Shown: positions 1 through 12,921, counted from the stretch's first letter. The stretch: DNA of 64,000 nucleotides from Epiperipatus broadwayi (GCA_028023455.1 JAQFVV010000022.1:7707100-7771099); one strand, 5' to 3'. The notes: a model not told the origin generated them from the sequence alone. Numbers and translations are program-made.

Positions 1-654
1 GGTAAAGAAGATATCATACTTTACTGAAAGATGAATTATATCAATATTTTTGGAAACAATCCAACATTTGCACTAATTACAATTTTTGTGCCCCTAATAT
101 ATATTATATATAAACTAAACATGCCTATTCAAAAATAATGATTAGATACCATCAAATTACAATTAATTTTTAGTGTTTTGCCTGCCAAAAGAGACTTTTT
201 AAATGTAAACAATAACATAAAATAAGCATTTCATTATTATTGAGTTCAAGTTTGGCATTCCACAGAGATTCTATTTGCTGACTCACTATCTGAAATTTAT
301 GTATATCTATCATTAAGTCATATATCTAGGATTCATTCTTACATCTATTCTAAATTGATTCAGCCTCTTATTCTATGATGAGTAGTAGGTCTAAACGTGA
401 TATGCCTCAATAATTCCATGTCTTATATAAATGCTAAAATGTATGTTATAATGTTAATTAACTTTTCTTAATGCTATAATGATTCAAATTTCATTACTTA
501 AGACTGTCTTCGTAGATAATGCTTAGGGCATGCTAATCTTTCAGGTTAATATAATATTAAATTCCTGGTGGGATCTTATATAAGGACTTGAATAAAATAA
601 TATTTCTATCCAGGCCATTAAAGATAATATTGTCTATTATCAGGATCTTAGTTA
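1..654. other. AT-rich stretch, nothing recognised
   Basis: No open frame, RNA motif or repeat structure that I can support is visible on either strand here. The sequence is plain AT-rich DNA leading into a LINE fragment. Confidence 0.6.
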
Positions 655-900
655 AATTTTAGAATCTCTGGATACTTTGGGCAAAGTTGAAATTTATTTT
701 CAATTTATAGTAAGAAAAAATGCTAACCAAAGAATACTTTATTAATAATTTTAAATTTAATTTAGAATCCATATATATTTTATGTAATAAATGCCCAGAA
801 GATATGCTACACATCTTCCAAATATGCTCATATTTTGCTTTCATTAACATCTTTGGGACATAGCCACAGTCATTCTGTTTCAGACATCCAAATAATTATT
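655..900 (+). pseudogene. L1/Tx1-like LINE fragment, C-terminal zinc-binding part
   Basis: Read with frame changes, the plus strand gives pieces like FWAKLKF and then CPEDMLHIFQICSYF. They resemble the segment at 29.15-29.35 kb (FWALKLKF, then CGEDEAVEHLIGVC), which is the C-terminal zf-RVT type domain downstream of the reverse transcriptase in L1/Tx1-like LINEs. Several stops interrupt it, so it is a dead relic. An ORF on the opposite strand (659-850) is a shadow. The call rests on similarity to the longer copy in this window and on the Cys/His spacing seen by eye. Confidence 0.45.
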
Positions 901-955
901 CATAATCATAGAATCATGTATGTGGTTTGCTTGATATTTTCTTGTATTTGGTAGT

Positions 956-1082
956 AAAAAGTACAATATCAAGCATTGGTGGTCAAGTGGTCAGCACAGC
1001 TGCCTTACAAGCAGTTGTACTGGGTTTGCGGGTTCGCTTCCTGGCCGATGCTATGACACACGAGAGAAAAAAAGTACAATAT
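956..1082 (+). mobile_element. tRNA-derived SINE with TSD
   Basis: The body (970-1068) begins CAAGCATTGGTGGTCAAGTG, has a box-A-like segment near 980-996 and a box-B-like GGGTTCGCTTCC at 1030-1041, and ends GATGCTATGACACA plus an A-rich tail. It is flanked by direct repeats AAAAAGTACAATAT at 956-969 and 1069-1082, a classic LINE-mobilised TSD. Four other copies occur in the window. Box A, box B and spacing fit RNA polymerase III transcription; it is not a functional tRNA gene. Confidence 0.8.
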
Positions 1083-2754
1083 ACTTAAAAGAAATTATGA
1101 AGAATGATTTATCAATTACTTACATTCCCTTAAAAACGTTCTCAAAAACATTATAAATAACAGTAGCAGTCTAATATCATTATTAGTTATTCAATAATAT
1201 AGAACATTTATTTTTTAGAGGTAAGATCTGTTTATGAAATAATTCTATGTGCCTATCAGTTATTTATCATCATGATTTTTGCATTTTTCTCTGTAATTTT
1301 TTATTGATGATCAGAAAAAGGGATACACATTCTATCATAATTGATATACATATACATTAATATATGTATTGTTTATCCATAATTTTATTTTATATGTAAA
1401 AAAACTTGTATTATTAAAAAGACACACACATATATATTATAATAACTTCTCACAATTCAAACTAACATTTCTGTTATTTTTAATATTAAAAGTAGTTTTA
1501 AAGAAATTAATAGCTTCAGAATAATATTTTATCCATGTGCTTAAAATTATTTTTAATAAAATAACTACTTCATGGATTTCAAAATAGGCACAAACATTTT
1601 TGACTAAAGCAGTTTTGTGATTAAATAGATTGTGAAATAATAATGTTAAAAACTTATGTACTAAGTAATAATAAAAAAAGATGTTTTTAATTTAGTTTTA
1701 CAAAATACGAGGACACATGGAACCTATTTCATGTTCCATAACCACCCTAGAAGCTCTCCACAGAATAAACTCACCAACACTATATTAAAACAAACTGCGG
1801 CCTAGGTACAAGATATACGCGGAATGAACTCAGCAAGAACAGAAATCAACCTATCCTTAGGGTATTATCCCCACTTATGTATTCCCTATTTAGTATATTT
1901 ATTGTAACTTTTGAACAATAAATAGAAAACAATAAAATTTCTTCCAAAGAGTAAGCTTGTGGTTTAAGACCTGTAGATGTCCCTACTATCGCATTTTATA
2001 CGCATGTGCTTGAGGCTACAGCCTTAATGAATATTTCTTAAGATAAAATGAATTTTCTTAAAGGAGAAAACTATAAATAAAATTATATTATTTTTATACA
2101 ATAAATCATAAGCTCAATTAGAGAAAAAAACAAGATAATCCTTTAACGAAGGCATTTATAATTATTAAGTAATAATCAACAATAAAAAAAAACAGTGTCC
2201 AATTAGCTAATAATGAACTATTTAAATAAGTAATTTGAATTGCTATTCTTTTTCAAACCTGGTGATCCCAACTGGAGAATGATAGTGTGGGGGAGGAGTT
2301 AATAAACCAGAAGAGCAAACTAATTAAATCCTACTGATTTCAAATACTATAATGATATCAACTCCTACCTATTGGTAAAATAGTAAATTGGATTCTAATT
2401 TAATTATATAGTTTGTGCTTATTTCCCTGTGACTATAATATATAATATAATTTACATTTAATGTGATCTCACTCTCTTGAACAGCTTATGATGTCAGATT
2501 TGATTGACAAAAATATGTATCTTGCAAAAGATTAATTGATTTTTCATTAAACATTATCATATAAAAAACTGTTAATTTCAATAAATTTCTATAGAGGGTA
2601 CAAATAAAATAATATTAATATGTTACATATCTAAGTGATGTTTAATTAATTTGTAGATATTTGTTGTTTGGGTTATAGCTTATATTTGAGAAGTGAGTTT
2701 TGGCAAAAAAACCATCATTCATAGTGAATTTTTAATTTGATATTAGATAGTATT

Positions 2755-2755
<1 letters not shown>
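1083..2755. other. AT-rich stretch with one less AT-rich patch
   Basis: No gene is recognised. A patch at about 1,700-1,930 has more balanced base use and ends with AATAAA-type signals near 1,917, so it may be the 3' end of an old retroelement, but no domain can be read. Confidence 0.4.
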
Positions 2756-2842
<87 letters not shown>

Positions 2843-2846
2843 CAAC

Positions 2847-2883
<37 letters not shown>

Positions 2884-2908
2884 GTGATGATGATAATAAT
2901 AACAACAA
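2756..2908. repeat. (AAT)n microsatellite with AAC/ATG interruptions
   Basis: An almost uninterrupted AAT trinucleotide run, with a short AAC block near 2,839-2,847 and GATGATG variants near 2,883-2,893. The poly-Leu and poly-Ile frames across it are artefacts of the repeat. Confidence 0.97.
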
Positions 2909-3567
2909 TTTTTTATTTATTTTGTTAAACAAACAATTTAAATATATATGAGATAATTCCAAACAAGCAGAAGTTGTGTGAAAAATTACTCATAAGAGTC
3001 ACACAATATTGATTGTATATTGCTTTAAAAACTCGACCATATGTTAAAAATGTAAGTTTAAATTTCACTTCTGGAGACAGCAACCCAAATTTTCCAAGGA
3101 TTATTGCAATAGTATTTTAATATGCACCCATAATTTTTTCAGAAAATATTTTGTAATCCTCTTAGATAAATAAATATGATTTCTCAGAGAGCAGTTCAAT
3201 CGATAAACTATCATAACCATAGTATGCAGTACTAAAAACTTTCACAGACACCTCATCCATTTCAAAGTACAAGTAATTTTTTGAAAAACCATGTTCCAGA
3301 AATACTTATTATAATGTAGAAGGCTATCTCTCTCAAATGAACTTTAATTCAAATAATACAAACTAATTTTGTTCTTCATTTTTATACATCATGAAAAAAT
3401 TATGTTTATATATCTACACTATAATCAGCAATGTAAATCAGATATATGTAATAATCAACAATCATTATACTTAAAATGCATCTGTAACCCTAACAAGATC
3501 TCTGTGTAACATTGGTAAACCTATGGAACACATCATTTGATGAATAAAGTTTATAATTGTTGAAACA
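2909..3567. other. AT-rich stretch, nothing recognised
   Basis: No gene, RNA or repeat structure that I can support. Confidence 0.6.
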
Positions 3568-3617
3568 TACTACTACTACTACTACTGCTACTAATGATGA
3601 TGATGATGATGATAATA
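3568..3617. repeat. Compound TAC/ATG trinucleotide repeat
   Basis: Seven to eight TAC/TGC units are followed by ATG units and an A tail. A trailing (ATG)n plus A run also occurs at 3' ends of RTE-like LINEs elsewhere in this window, so this could be an orphan LINE tail, but no coding part is visible upstream. Confidence 0.8.
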
Positions 3618-4168
3618 AAAAAAAGCTGATTTACAATACATGCAGTTGGAAGAAGGATATTTGTTGCATAACAAATTACATATGTCAAATTAGGTTTACA
3701 TAGATTTTTTAAAAAGTATTATGAGGTAAATACATGAAAGCACATGGTAGTATTTATTAAGCCATTATGGAAAAAGGGAAAGTAAATTAGTATCACATTG
3801 GTATGTGGATGCACATAAATTGTGCTTATTTGTTGGGGAGTTACTATAGGCATCATGGCTAAGTCTTACTGTTCATGTGTTGTGTATTTAAAATTCATTT
3901 GTGGTAAGTTGGTGAAGTGATCTTGCAAACTTCTTTGGATTGGTGGGTTGATGAAATGGATATACCATGTTATTCTCCACTGGTGTAGTAAGTTATTCCA
4001 AAGTTTACCATGGTGTGACATTGGAGGTATAAGTACTTGTGTGGCAGGCACTTGAGCTGATTGAAGTTGTGAAAAGTAGGATGGAAATAATATAGAGAGC
4101 AATTGGAATCTGTGGCTGATATAATGATGACCTTGGGGGGAGATGTCTTAAATGATGCAGATATCCCT
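3618..4168. other. Moderately AT-rich stretch, no gene
   Basis: Open frames here run into the microsatellite on the minus strand and are not convincing as genes. Base composition is slightly less AT-rich than the neighbours. Confidence 0.5.
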
Positions 4169-6254
<2,086 letters not shown>

Positions 6255-6482
6255 ACAAATTTCATTTAAATAAGTTGAAAGTTTATTATTAAATTTAATG
6301 TATGCAGTTCTGCCTCTAAAGAAAGATTCAAACCAAATTATCAGATTAAAAGAAAAGCAAAATTTACTGAAATTATTAAAAAAAGATTGAATAATCAATT
6401 TTGTCAAAGGCTTTAGATAAATCAAAGCAAATGACATCTAATTTCTGTTGGTCCATAATAGCATGTGCAGTATAATTGTGTG
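6255..6482 (-). pseudogene. CR1/Jockey-like LINE reverse transcriptase fragment
   Basis: The minus strand reads AIMDQQKLDVICFDLSKAFD, which is RT motif A of CR1/Jockey-type LINEs (a D, two residues on an SKAFDK core). Further on, WFESFFRGRTAYIKFNNKLS matches the following SFLxxR region of that group. Only about 75 residues survive and the frame shifts, so it is a relic. No flanking RT motifs could be followed with confidence. The plus strand here is non-coding. Confidence 0.6.
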
Positions 6483-7479
6483 TGGTAATAAGATTAGCTT
6501 CAACAAATTTGTTAGGTGCAAAATAAATTTGAGCTAAAATATGTTAAACAAAAATGAGTCTATAATTCAGATCATTTTGAGAACTAGTCTAAAAAAATAG
6601 AGATACCCTTAGCACATTTAAAAGCCAAAAAAAAAGCAACAAAGTAAAGAAAAATTAAAAATGAGCAAAGCCTTTATGAATAAAAATAAATATATCATTA
6701 GGACTTAAACTATAATGTGTTTTAAACCTTTTAATAACCCAAATAATATTCTTTATGTGTTGATTTACCATGATGTTTTCTGTGTGGTCATTATTTAATG
6801 AAATAAATTTGTTGCCATAAGTGACATATATAATTTGGCAATTTTTTCAAAAGTTTGTCAACTTGGATGTTGTAACTAAAATTGATTTGATTTTTTAATG
6901 CTCTCCTTTACACATATATTATACTATTATTAGTTCATCTACATATACTCATTCTCCTCTTATTTCATTCATCAACAATATTACTAGAGGTATTTCCCCT
7001 CATATCAGAATATGCATCTTCATCCTATTTATCCTGTAGTTTCTGAGGTATCATTATTGCTTCACACCTATCTTTCCTGAACTACTCTCTCTATTCTGTA
7101 ACAAATTGGGAAAAATCAAAATCAAGAGACCAGGTTTTATCATCTACAGATATGTTTGCTGTTACTTTGAGTTTAGTCATTTTCCCTGCACTATTATAAT
7201 TCCTAGGCAATTACTAAAACCTTTTAACAGTTAATATGCAAATGCATTGTTTCATTTTATTTAAAGTTTTGTAGGTATTCTCTCTTTATTACTATGATAT
7301 ATTTAATCATAAAAATTATTTTATACAATCCAAAGTATTTATGTGGTTTTTAATTGCAGTTAAAATTCAGCATAAATAATTTATTCAAACCAATATACTA
7401 CTCATTAGAACAAGTAATAATAGCTGTAGTACTACTAGTAGTAATGATAATAGTATTATTAAAGAAACCATCATCAACT
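6483..7479. other. AT-rich stretch, nothing recognised
   Basis: No domain could be read. The open frame starting at 7,354 only becomes interpretable from about 7,490, where it joins the L1-like relic below. Confidence 0.45.
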
Positions 7480-7904
7480 CTTTATCCAAAGCTTACCTTT
7501 CAATCCATGCTAAAGTATTTCATTAATATCTTAATATTTCTGAAAACAACTTATCACAATCCAATAATAAAATACATAGTTTCTTTTATTAAAAAAATTG
7601 ATTCCTTATGCACAAAACTTATCTGGATAAAGAGGACAATATCAATGAGAATTGAAAAACCATGTAAAAACATTCAAAATTCAATGGTCTTTCATAGCAT
7701 GTATCCTGATTTTCCATCTTCAATGAGTAATTAAAAATCAATAGAATAATCACTTCCACTACTGATATCCAAAATTTATCTGAATTTCTCCTGATACACT
7801 ATCACCAATAAAATATAATTTTATTGACAAATACTTAATACAATTGCAAGTCATTTTTCTCTGACCTATGATCTTTTTATAAATAAGACCAGTTATAAGA
7901 AAAT
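7480..7904 (+). pseudogene. L1/Tx1-like LINE relic, left part
   Basis: The plus-strand frame around 7,500-7,734 (FIKKIDSLCTKLIW and following) aligns in order with the better copy at 28.7-28.9 kb (FINKINSMCSRLHRG and following), that is, the region just downstream of the RT domain in L1/Tx1-like LINEs. From 7,740 to 7,904 the similarity continues through frame changes. The same ORF resumes after the inserted DNA transposon at 8,777. Confidence 0.5.
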
Positions 7905-8776
7905 GCTACTTGTGAATTTTCCAGTAAACCAAGATGGTGGCCTGTATTTTAAATAAACCTACAGTTTCAACCCCTCCTCAAAATGTTTACAAAATAATAA
8001 CTACTAGGAAATGTAGTTAATATTTAAATTTTATTTTTCATTACTATTATTTTTAAAAATGAAATCATTCTGGAAAAATTACTTACAACATTTAGTGAGT
8101 GTATTTATTATTCCCCTCTTTTTTTTTGCCATTAATTTGTTAATAGAAAAAATGAGAAAAAAAAATATGCAGACTTCTGCTAGAAAACACCATTTAATAT
8201 TTACTTATTTTTAATTATTGTTAGTTTTTTTAAAGAAACTCATTGTGGCACAATTAATTACAATATTTACAGTTTATTTACTATTAATATTTTTTTGTAG
8301 TAACTTATTAATAGAAAAATGAAAAAAAGATGTGCTGAATCCCCCCAGATAGATATTCCAATTTATGACAGTATTATTAGACAAATCCAATTGAACTTTT
8401 CCTCATTCAATGCACATTAAATCTCTATTCCAGCTGTAAATAAATATCAAATTTTGATCATTATAAAAATTTTGCAAAAATACTATTGACAAAAAGAAAC
8501 AATCTCAATTAGAATAAAGTAACACAATGTTCACAGTGTCTTGTCACTTCTACATAAGTAAAAAATAAGTAAATTTTGAAACCAAGTTTTTTAATAGAAT
8601 TTCTCAATATTATTCCTTTTTTTGAATTTAACAATCAATTTTTTTTTGTTAAGTTAACAAATAATTCATATTTGGTAATAGAAAATGAATAAATAAATTG
8701 TATAGGCCTCCTGAAACTGTATATTTATCAAATATAAGGGCCGCCATTTTGGTTTACTAGAAAACTTACAAGTAGC
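7905..8776. mobile_element. hAT-type non-autonomous DNA transposon (872 bp)
   Basis: Terminal inverted repeats of about 64 bp are visible: the left end starts GCTACTTGTGAATTTTCCAG and the reverse complement of the right end starts GCTACTTGTAAGTTTTCTAG, both continuing through AGTAAACCAA and ATGG(T/C)GGCC to TACAGTTTC. An exact 8-bp direct repeat AAGAAAAT flanks it (7897-7904 and 8777-8784). Eight-base TSDs are the hallmark of hAT (also P and Merlin) transposons. The interior is AT-rich, has an imperfect internal duplication (about 8,095-8,170 and 8,265-8,335), and encodes no visible transposase. It splits an L1-like LINE ORF, so it is younger than that LINE. Confidence 0.85.
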
Positions 8777-9180
8777 AAGAAAATTTATGAGCTTGTACAC
8801 AAAACAGAATTCAGTAACATATCTAATACCATCTTCATTTTGATCAATGAACAAATATTTCAAAAGTTTAAAAATTGGTATCTGAAACCTAAACATCTTG
8901 ATTTCCTAATTAAAATCAATCTTGAAGCTTTACCCACCAATGTTTTTTTTGCAAAAAAAGATGACATTTGTAAATTTTGATAAATATTGTTCTTTATGCT
9001 CCTGGATCACTTCCTTCTTATTTTATCTATAAATAAATCCCATAATTCATTTCTTATTATGTTAATTGACAATCAAAGCAGAGACCTTTCCCCCAACATC
9101 AAAATTACCACTTTTTCTAATTTTCGCTCTCTAGTTTCTAAGATCTCATTTCTGTTTCAATTCAATACATTGAAAATATA
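8777..9180 (+). pseudogene. L1/Tx1-like LINE relic, right part
   Basis: Reads KPKHLDFLIKINLEALPTNV, matching LKFIDFVIKLNHDALPTNW in the copy at 29.17-29.23 kb. This is the conserved lead-in to the C-terminal Cys/His (zf-RVT) domain. Together with 7480-7904 it forms one LINE interrupted by the hAT-type element; the TSD sits inside the reading frame. Stops and frame changes are present, and similarity fades by about 9,180. Confidence 0.6.
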
Positions 9181-10917
9181 ACATGATTTTTTATAATAGA
9201 TTTTAAAAAATTAGGATAACGAACCAGACCCCAGTACCTGTAGACAGTTATACAGCTACCTGGGAGCATGGTCTTTATTTTTCAATGATGAAACTTACTC
9301 ATTTTTTCATGTCCTCTTTATATACTTACCTGAGTTTAATCTTTGAAATATGCATATGCTGATATACATGTTTTTTTAAACCTGCCATAATATCTGTACA
9401 ACTCATTTAATATTTTTCTTACCAATTATTTGTATATCTATTATTTAACTATTTTCCATTGTCTATGTCTTCTACATAAATAGCATCATATAGTAATTGT
9501 AACAAATTATGTGTAATAAAGTTGACTTTAAAATTATTAGTAGTTATAATAATATTAATAATAGTAATAGTAATGCTAGAAAATAAAATAAGACTACCTT
9601 TTTTATATAAAGATTTTGAAACTTGCCTTAAATGAAAAAGTTTAAGTTTATAAACTTTTTATTTAAAAAAAAAATGTTTCAAAAATTAAATTTCTAATTA
9701 CTTTGGAAAACAATATATATTGTTTATTAATCTAGTACAAAAAATAGTATACTTCTTTTAGAAAAATTCAGCAACTGATGAAGCCCTATTGTTGGAAGAT
9801 AATGGAATAATTTTTAGGTATGAGGATTAACTATAAATAGCTCTAAAACCCTATCTGTTTCAAAATATCTCCTGCTGTCTTGTATATTAAATTCCTATAT
9901 CATCATATGCTAAATACTATTTACAAACAATCTTTATTTCTGCTCTTTCTACCCTTTTCTTATGTTTTTTTTAAAATCTCATTATCACCAATTATTTAGG
10001 TTAATATAGCTTTTAGATACTGGAATATTCAACACTGGTAATATATTTATTCTAATTATAACATGAGCTTGCCTGTTTATACAACTACATTTTCATACTT
10101 TTATTACATGGACAGCAATTAGGACTCCAATTTTTATTTTATATGCTGTTGGTTGAGTATGCAAAACTCCTAATATTGAGAAATTGAAATAAGTTCAACA
10201 GAGTGAGAGTTTTTAGTTGAGAATTTGCATAATTACATTTATGAAATAATGAGTCTCTATTGAATTGGATTTGGATAGAATCTTCACTTGGTAAACTAAT
10301 GATCAGTTTTAAAATAATATTTTGTTTAAACTATGAAAGCCTTTGATCCTGAACCATACATTAAAATCCATGTGGATGCATGTTTCACATGATCTATTGT
10401 GATGATTGAGTGCAGATTTTTAAACTCATGGTACATGAATTGTAACTTTGCCCCATTATTTCTGGAACTAAAACTTCTTATGAGCTCTCAAGGAAAAATC
10501 ATTCAGTTATTTGTAATGCACATTCATATTAAATAAAATATAGCATTTTAAAAATAATTATAAAAAAAAAAACAAGCATAAAATATTCATATGTGAGTCA
10601 TTTGCATAGTTGTAAATCAATGAACACTAGAATTAACAGCATGACTTTCTATTTAGAAATATTTAGTTTTCAAATTCATCACGTTCTTTGCTGTAAACCA
10701 TATAAAGTATTTGATTGGTTATAAAATCTGTATGGATTTTGTTTGTCTGAAAATAGTGGCATTTCAGTAATAATTATATCTTAGATTATTTCCATCATCT
10801 AAAATTCAATATTGAATCTTTTTAGGAAAAAAAAATCAAACTTTCTAAATTCACTCAACTGTGAATAATAGCACACATATAACATAACATTTTGAGTTGT
10901 ATAATTTTCCTCTTTCT
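9181..10917. other. AT-rich stretch, nothing recognised
   Basis: A small less AT-rich patch at about 9,215-9,275 is unassigned. No gene, RNA or terminal repeats found. Confidence 0.5.
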
Positions 10918-11245
10918 TTCAGGTGTTGTTGGCCTGATAATGAAGGTACTAGCTTGGAAATCAAGTCTAGATCTTTAGATTTATAACAGTTAGCCCAGAA
11001 GCATCTAGCATGAAAATTGAACTTGGACCTTTAGATTCAGAACAGCTATCCCAGAAACACCCGAAGAAGAGAGATGAATAATACCCACTTGATACATTGT
11101 GTTATACCCTAATCTGTTTGTATTACTAACAATTGAATGTATTTGGAAAGTTTAAATAATGTTTGATTTTTTTTTCTAAAGACATTTAGTATTTAATATT
11201 AAATAATGGAAATAGTTCAACATATAATTACTTCTATATCTATTT
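10918..11245 (+). repeat. Solo Penelope-like element 3' tail with internal 70-bp duplication
   Basis: From about 11,060 to 11,215 the sequence parallels 53,455-53,625, the region after the endonuclease of the plus-strand PLE: AACACC(T/C)GAAGAAGA, then a spaced match ending TATTACTAA..TTGAATGTA, TTCTAAAGA and ATGG(A)AATAGT. No PLE coding sequence lies upstream. Instead a roughly 70-bp segment occurs twice in tandem (about 10,955-11,022 and 11,023-11,062) with shared words CTTTAGATT and AACAG. I infer a 5'-truncated PLE insertion. Confidence 0.6.
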
Positions 11246-11503
11246 TATTAGATATTGCAAAAAAAAAAAATCAAACATGTATATTCCCAATATTTACAAG
11301 CTGCTACATTTAATGAATAGAACTTATTTAAAACTATTAACATAATAAACTGTATTTTAATTTTTAAAATAGTATTTTGCACTCTTCACATACCTGGAGC
11401 CTAATTGTAAATATAAGGGATTTGAACTCATACTTTCAAGCACCCTTCAACTATCTATACTATCTCATATCACTGATACACATGACCACATGCATGTAGA
11501 AAA

Positions 11504-11568
11504 GATAAATAGTCACCAATATATGTACTTCGTGCTAAACCAGCACTCATCAGTTGGTCCAGATTATC
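11504..11568 (-). ncRNA. Type-I hammerhead ribozyme motif, best copy
   Basis: On the minus strand the order is: outer stem I (GATAA), CCAA, core CTGATGA, stem II GTGCT-loop GGTTT-AGCAC, core GAA, then G-TACATA-T as a two-base-pair stem III with small loop, A at the cleavage position, TTGG pairing with CCAA, and TTATC pairing with GATAA. All invariant core positions fit the hammerhead consensus except that the usual A after GAA is G, giving a G-U closing pair. Minimal stem III and an internal loop in stem I are typical of hammerheads in animal PLEs and retrozymes. Cleavage activity is inferred, not shown. Confidence 0.7.
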
Positions 11569-11690
11569 ATCTCCCATATATATATAATCAGTGCTCAGTT
11601 TATATTAAGATAGATCAGGTGGTCCAGATTATCATCTCCGACATATATATATAATCATTGCTCAGTTTATATTAAGATAGCAAATTTATT
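11556..11690. repeat. 65-bp direct duplication between hammerhead arms
   Basis: GGTCCAGATTATCATCTCC begins at 11,556 and again at 11,621; both units run through a TA-rich block and TGCTCAGTTTATATTAAGAT. Part of the unit (ATATAAACTGA) recurs inverted near 11,694. Confidence 0.85.
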
Positions 11691-11827
11691 TTAATATAAA
11701 CTGAACACTAATTATATATATATATGTTAAAACGAAGATTTGCACGGGTTAAATATATAAAATACATATTTTGCGGGTTCATCCGTGTTAAAAACTTTTA
11801 ATATTAATATATATATATGTGAGAGCT

Positions 11828-11890
11828 GATAATCTGGATCAACTGATGAGTGCTGGTTTAGAATGAAATATGTATATTAATAATTATTTC
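11828..11890 (+). ncRNA. Hammerhead ribozyme motif, decayed copy
   Basis: CTGATGAGTGCTGGTTTAGAATGAAATATGTATA reads in two parts: core CTGATGA and GAAA are intact and stem III is A-TATGTA-T with A at the cleavage site. Stem II is damaged (AGAAT instead of AGCAC) and stem I is weakened (TCAA against TTAA). It lies in the opposite orientation to the copy at 11,504-11,568. Probably inactive. Confidence 0.55.
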
Positions 11891-11940
11891 TTTTCTACAT
11901 GTATGTGGACTATTGTATATTTTGATAAATAAATAACCAA

Positions 11941-12370
11941 AAAGCATTATTAAGTTATACATTTTTGTAATAATTTTTTAGGAGGGGGGGGGGCTCAAGA
12001 TTCTACAAAAAGTGAAAATTAGTAATATAAGTAAAATTCAGATATAATTTAATAACAGTATTTGGATAGCTGGGTGAAGGATGAATCAAGTAATTCTGGT
12101 GATTGAATACCACATTGAAGTCAATTAATGGTACTATTTTTATACTCAATTAACCATGAAATACATTACTTTGATGTAATTTATTTTAAATTACTGTAGT
12201 GACTATCAAGCAAACAAGTTATAATTCCTTTATCAAGTTTGAATCAAATTATATTACTTGTATGGGTACATAGTGATTACCTATGGTAATAAATTATCTT
12301 ATGACTATATGTAAATCAAATGCACAGATTTAAGGGGAAAAAGTTAACAATGGACTTTTATATGAGATGT
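11941..12370. other. AT-rich stretch with G run
   Basis: A G-rich run (GGAGGGGGGGGGG) lies near 11,982-11,994. Nothing else is recognised. Confidence 0.5.
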
Positions 12371-12444
12371 TAGCTACAGAATAATTGGTAACATTAGCTA
12401 CAGAATAATTGGTAACATTAGCTACAGAATAATTGGTAACATTA
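12371..12444 (+). repeat. 24-bp tandem repeat, three copies
   Basis: TAGCTACAGAATAATTGGTA followed by ACAT is repeated three times without a visible mismatch (12371-12394, 12395-12418, 12419-12442). Confidence 0.95.
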
Positions 12445-12599
12445 GCAAGTTTTTATTCAAGTTCTGTGATTGGTTGGTGATTAATATAGATTACAACAGT
12501 TTGTATTTTTTTAAAAAGTGCAATTTTAAGAATTTGTCAGTCTGTTATCACAGTTAATGAAATTTTCAAAAACAAATTCTGTTTTTTCTATTCCACTGC

Positions 12600-12795
12600 T
12601 GCCATCTTCTGTAAGCCTGAGTAATTAATAGATATTTGTTAATACTGCTTTATTAAATTCACAATCTGTGTTATCATATTTATATTTTAATTTTTGGTTT
12701 TTAATCTTTGATAGTAAGGAGTTTTGATCATCAGGATCTGCTGCACCTGGACCATCTGGATACAATGCATCTTCTATCCAACAGTCACCTCTTAA
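12600..12795 (-). other. Short unassigned open frame and repeat end
   Basis: The minus strand is open for about 58 codons ending in TAA, with an unusually protein-like stretch (GDCWIEDALYPDGPGAADPD) and less AT bias. I do not recognise the protein. The end of the frame and its flank (TATCTATTAATTACTCAGGC) recur in the plus strand at about 13,700-13,735, so this is more likely part of a dispersed repeat than an exon. No start codon or splice sites can be defended. Confidence 0.3.
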
Positions 12796-12921
12796 TTTTT
12801 TTTGTTACTATCAAAATTACCAACCTAAATATTAAAAAAAAAAACCAAGCAAATAATAACTTAATGTATTGAATCCAAATCAATTTTTTGGCATGTTTAT
12901 ATTGATGTGACACCAGAGAAG

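Larger units (their letters stand above)
11385..11940. mobile_element. Inverted-pair hammerhead element, locus A
   Basis: Two copies of one sequence face away from each other: a minus-strand copy about 11,395-11,568 and a plus-strand copy about 11,828-11,925, each with a hammerhead motif followed by CTTTTCTACATG. The minus-strand copy continues into GAGTTCAAATCCC (reverse complement of about 11,417-11,429), a tRNA-like B box. Between the arms lie a 65-bp direct duplication (11,556-11,690), an inverted piece of it near 11,690-11,720, and a unique stretch with TTTGCACGGGTTAAA and TTTTGCGGGTTCATC. I infer a non-autonomous ribozyme-bearing retroelement inserted as an inverted dimer. Confidence 0.6.

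Noticed and set aside
2732-2962. Poly-Leu/Ile/Tyr/Asn proteins across the trinucleotide tracts (also at 3.97-4.67, 26.64-26.95 and 62.69-63.02 kb)
   Set aside because: They are translations of AAT/ATT microsatellites in different frames.
9775-9783. CTGATGAAG as a further hammerhead core
   Set aside because: No GAAA with a pairing stem II follows and no stem I partner is found.
10901-10921. Pyrimidine tract plus CAG as a splice acceptor
   Set aside because: The sequence after it is PLE 3' tail without an open frame; likely coincidence.
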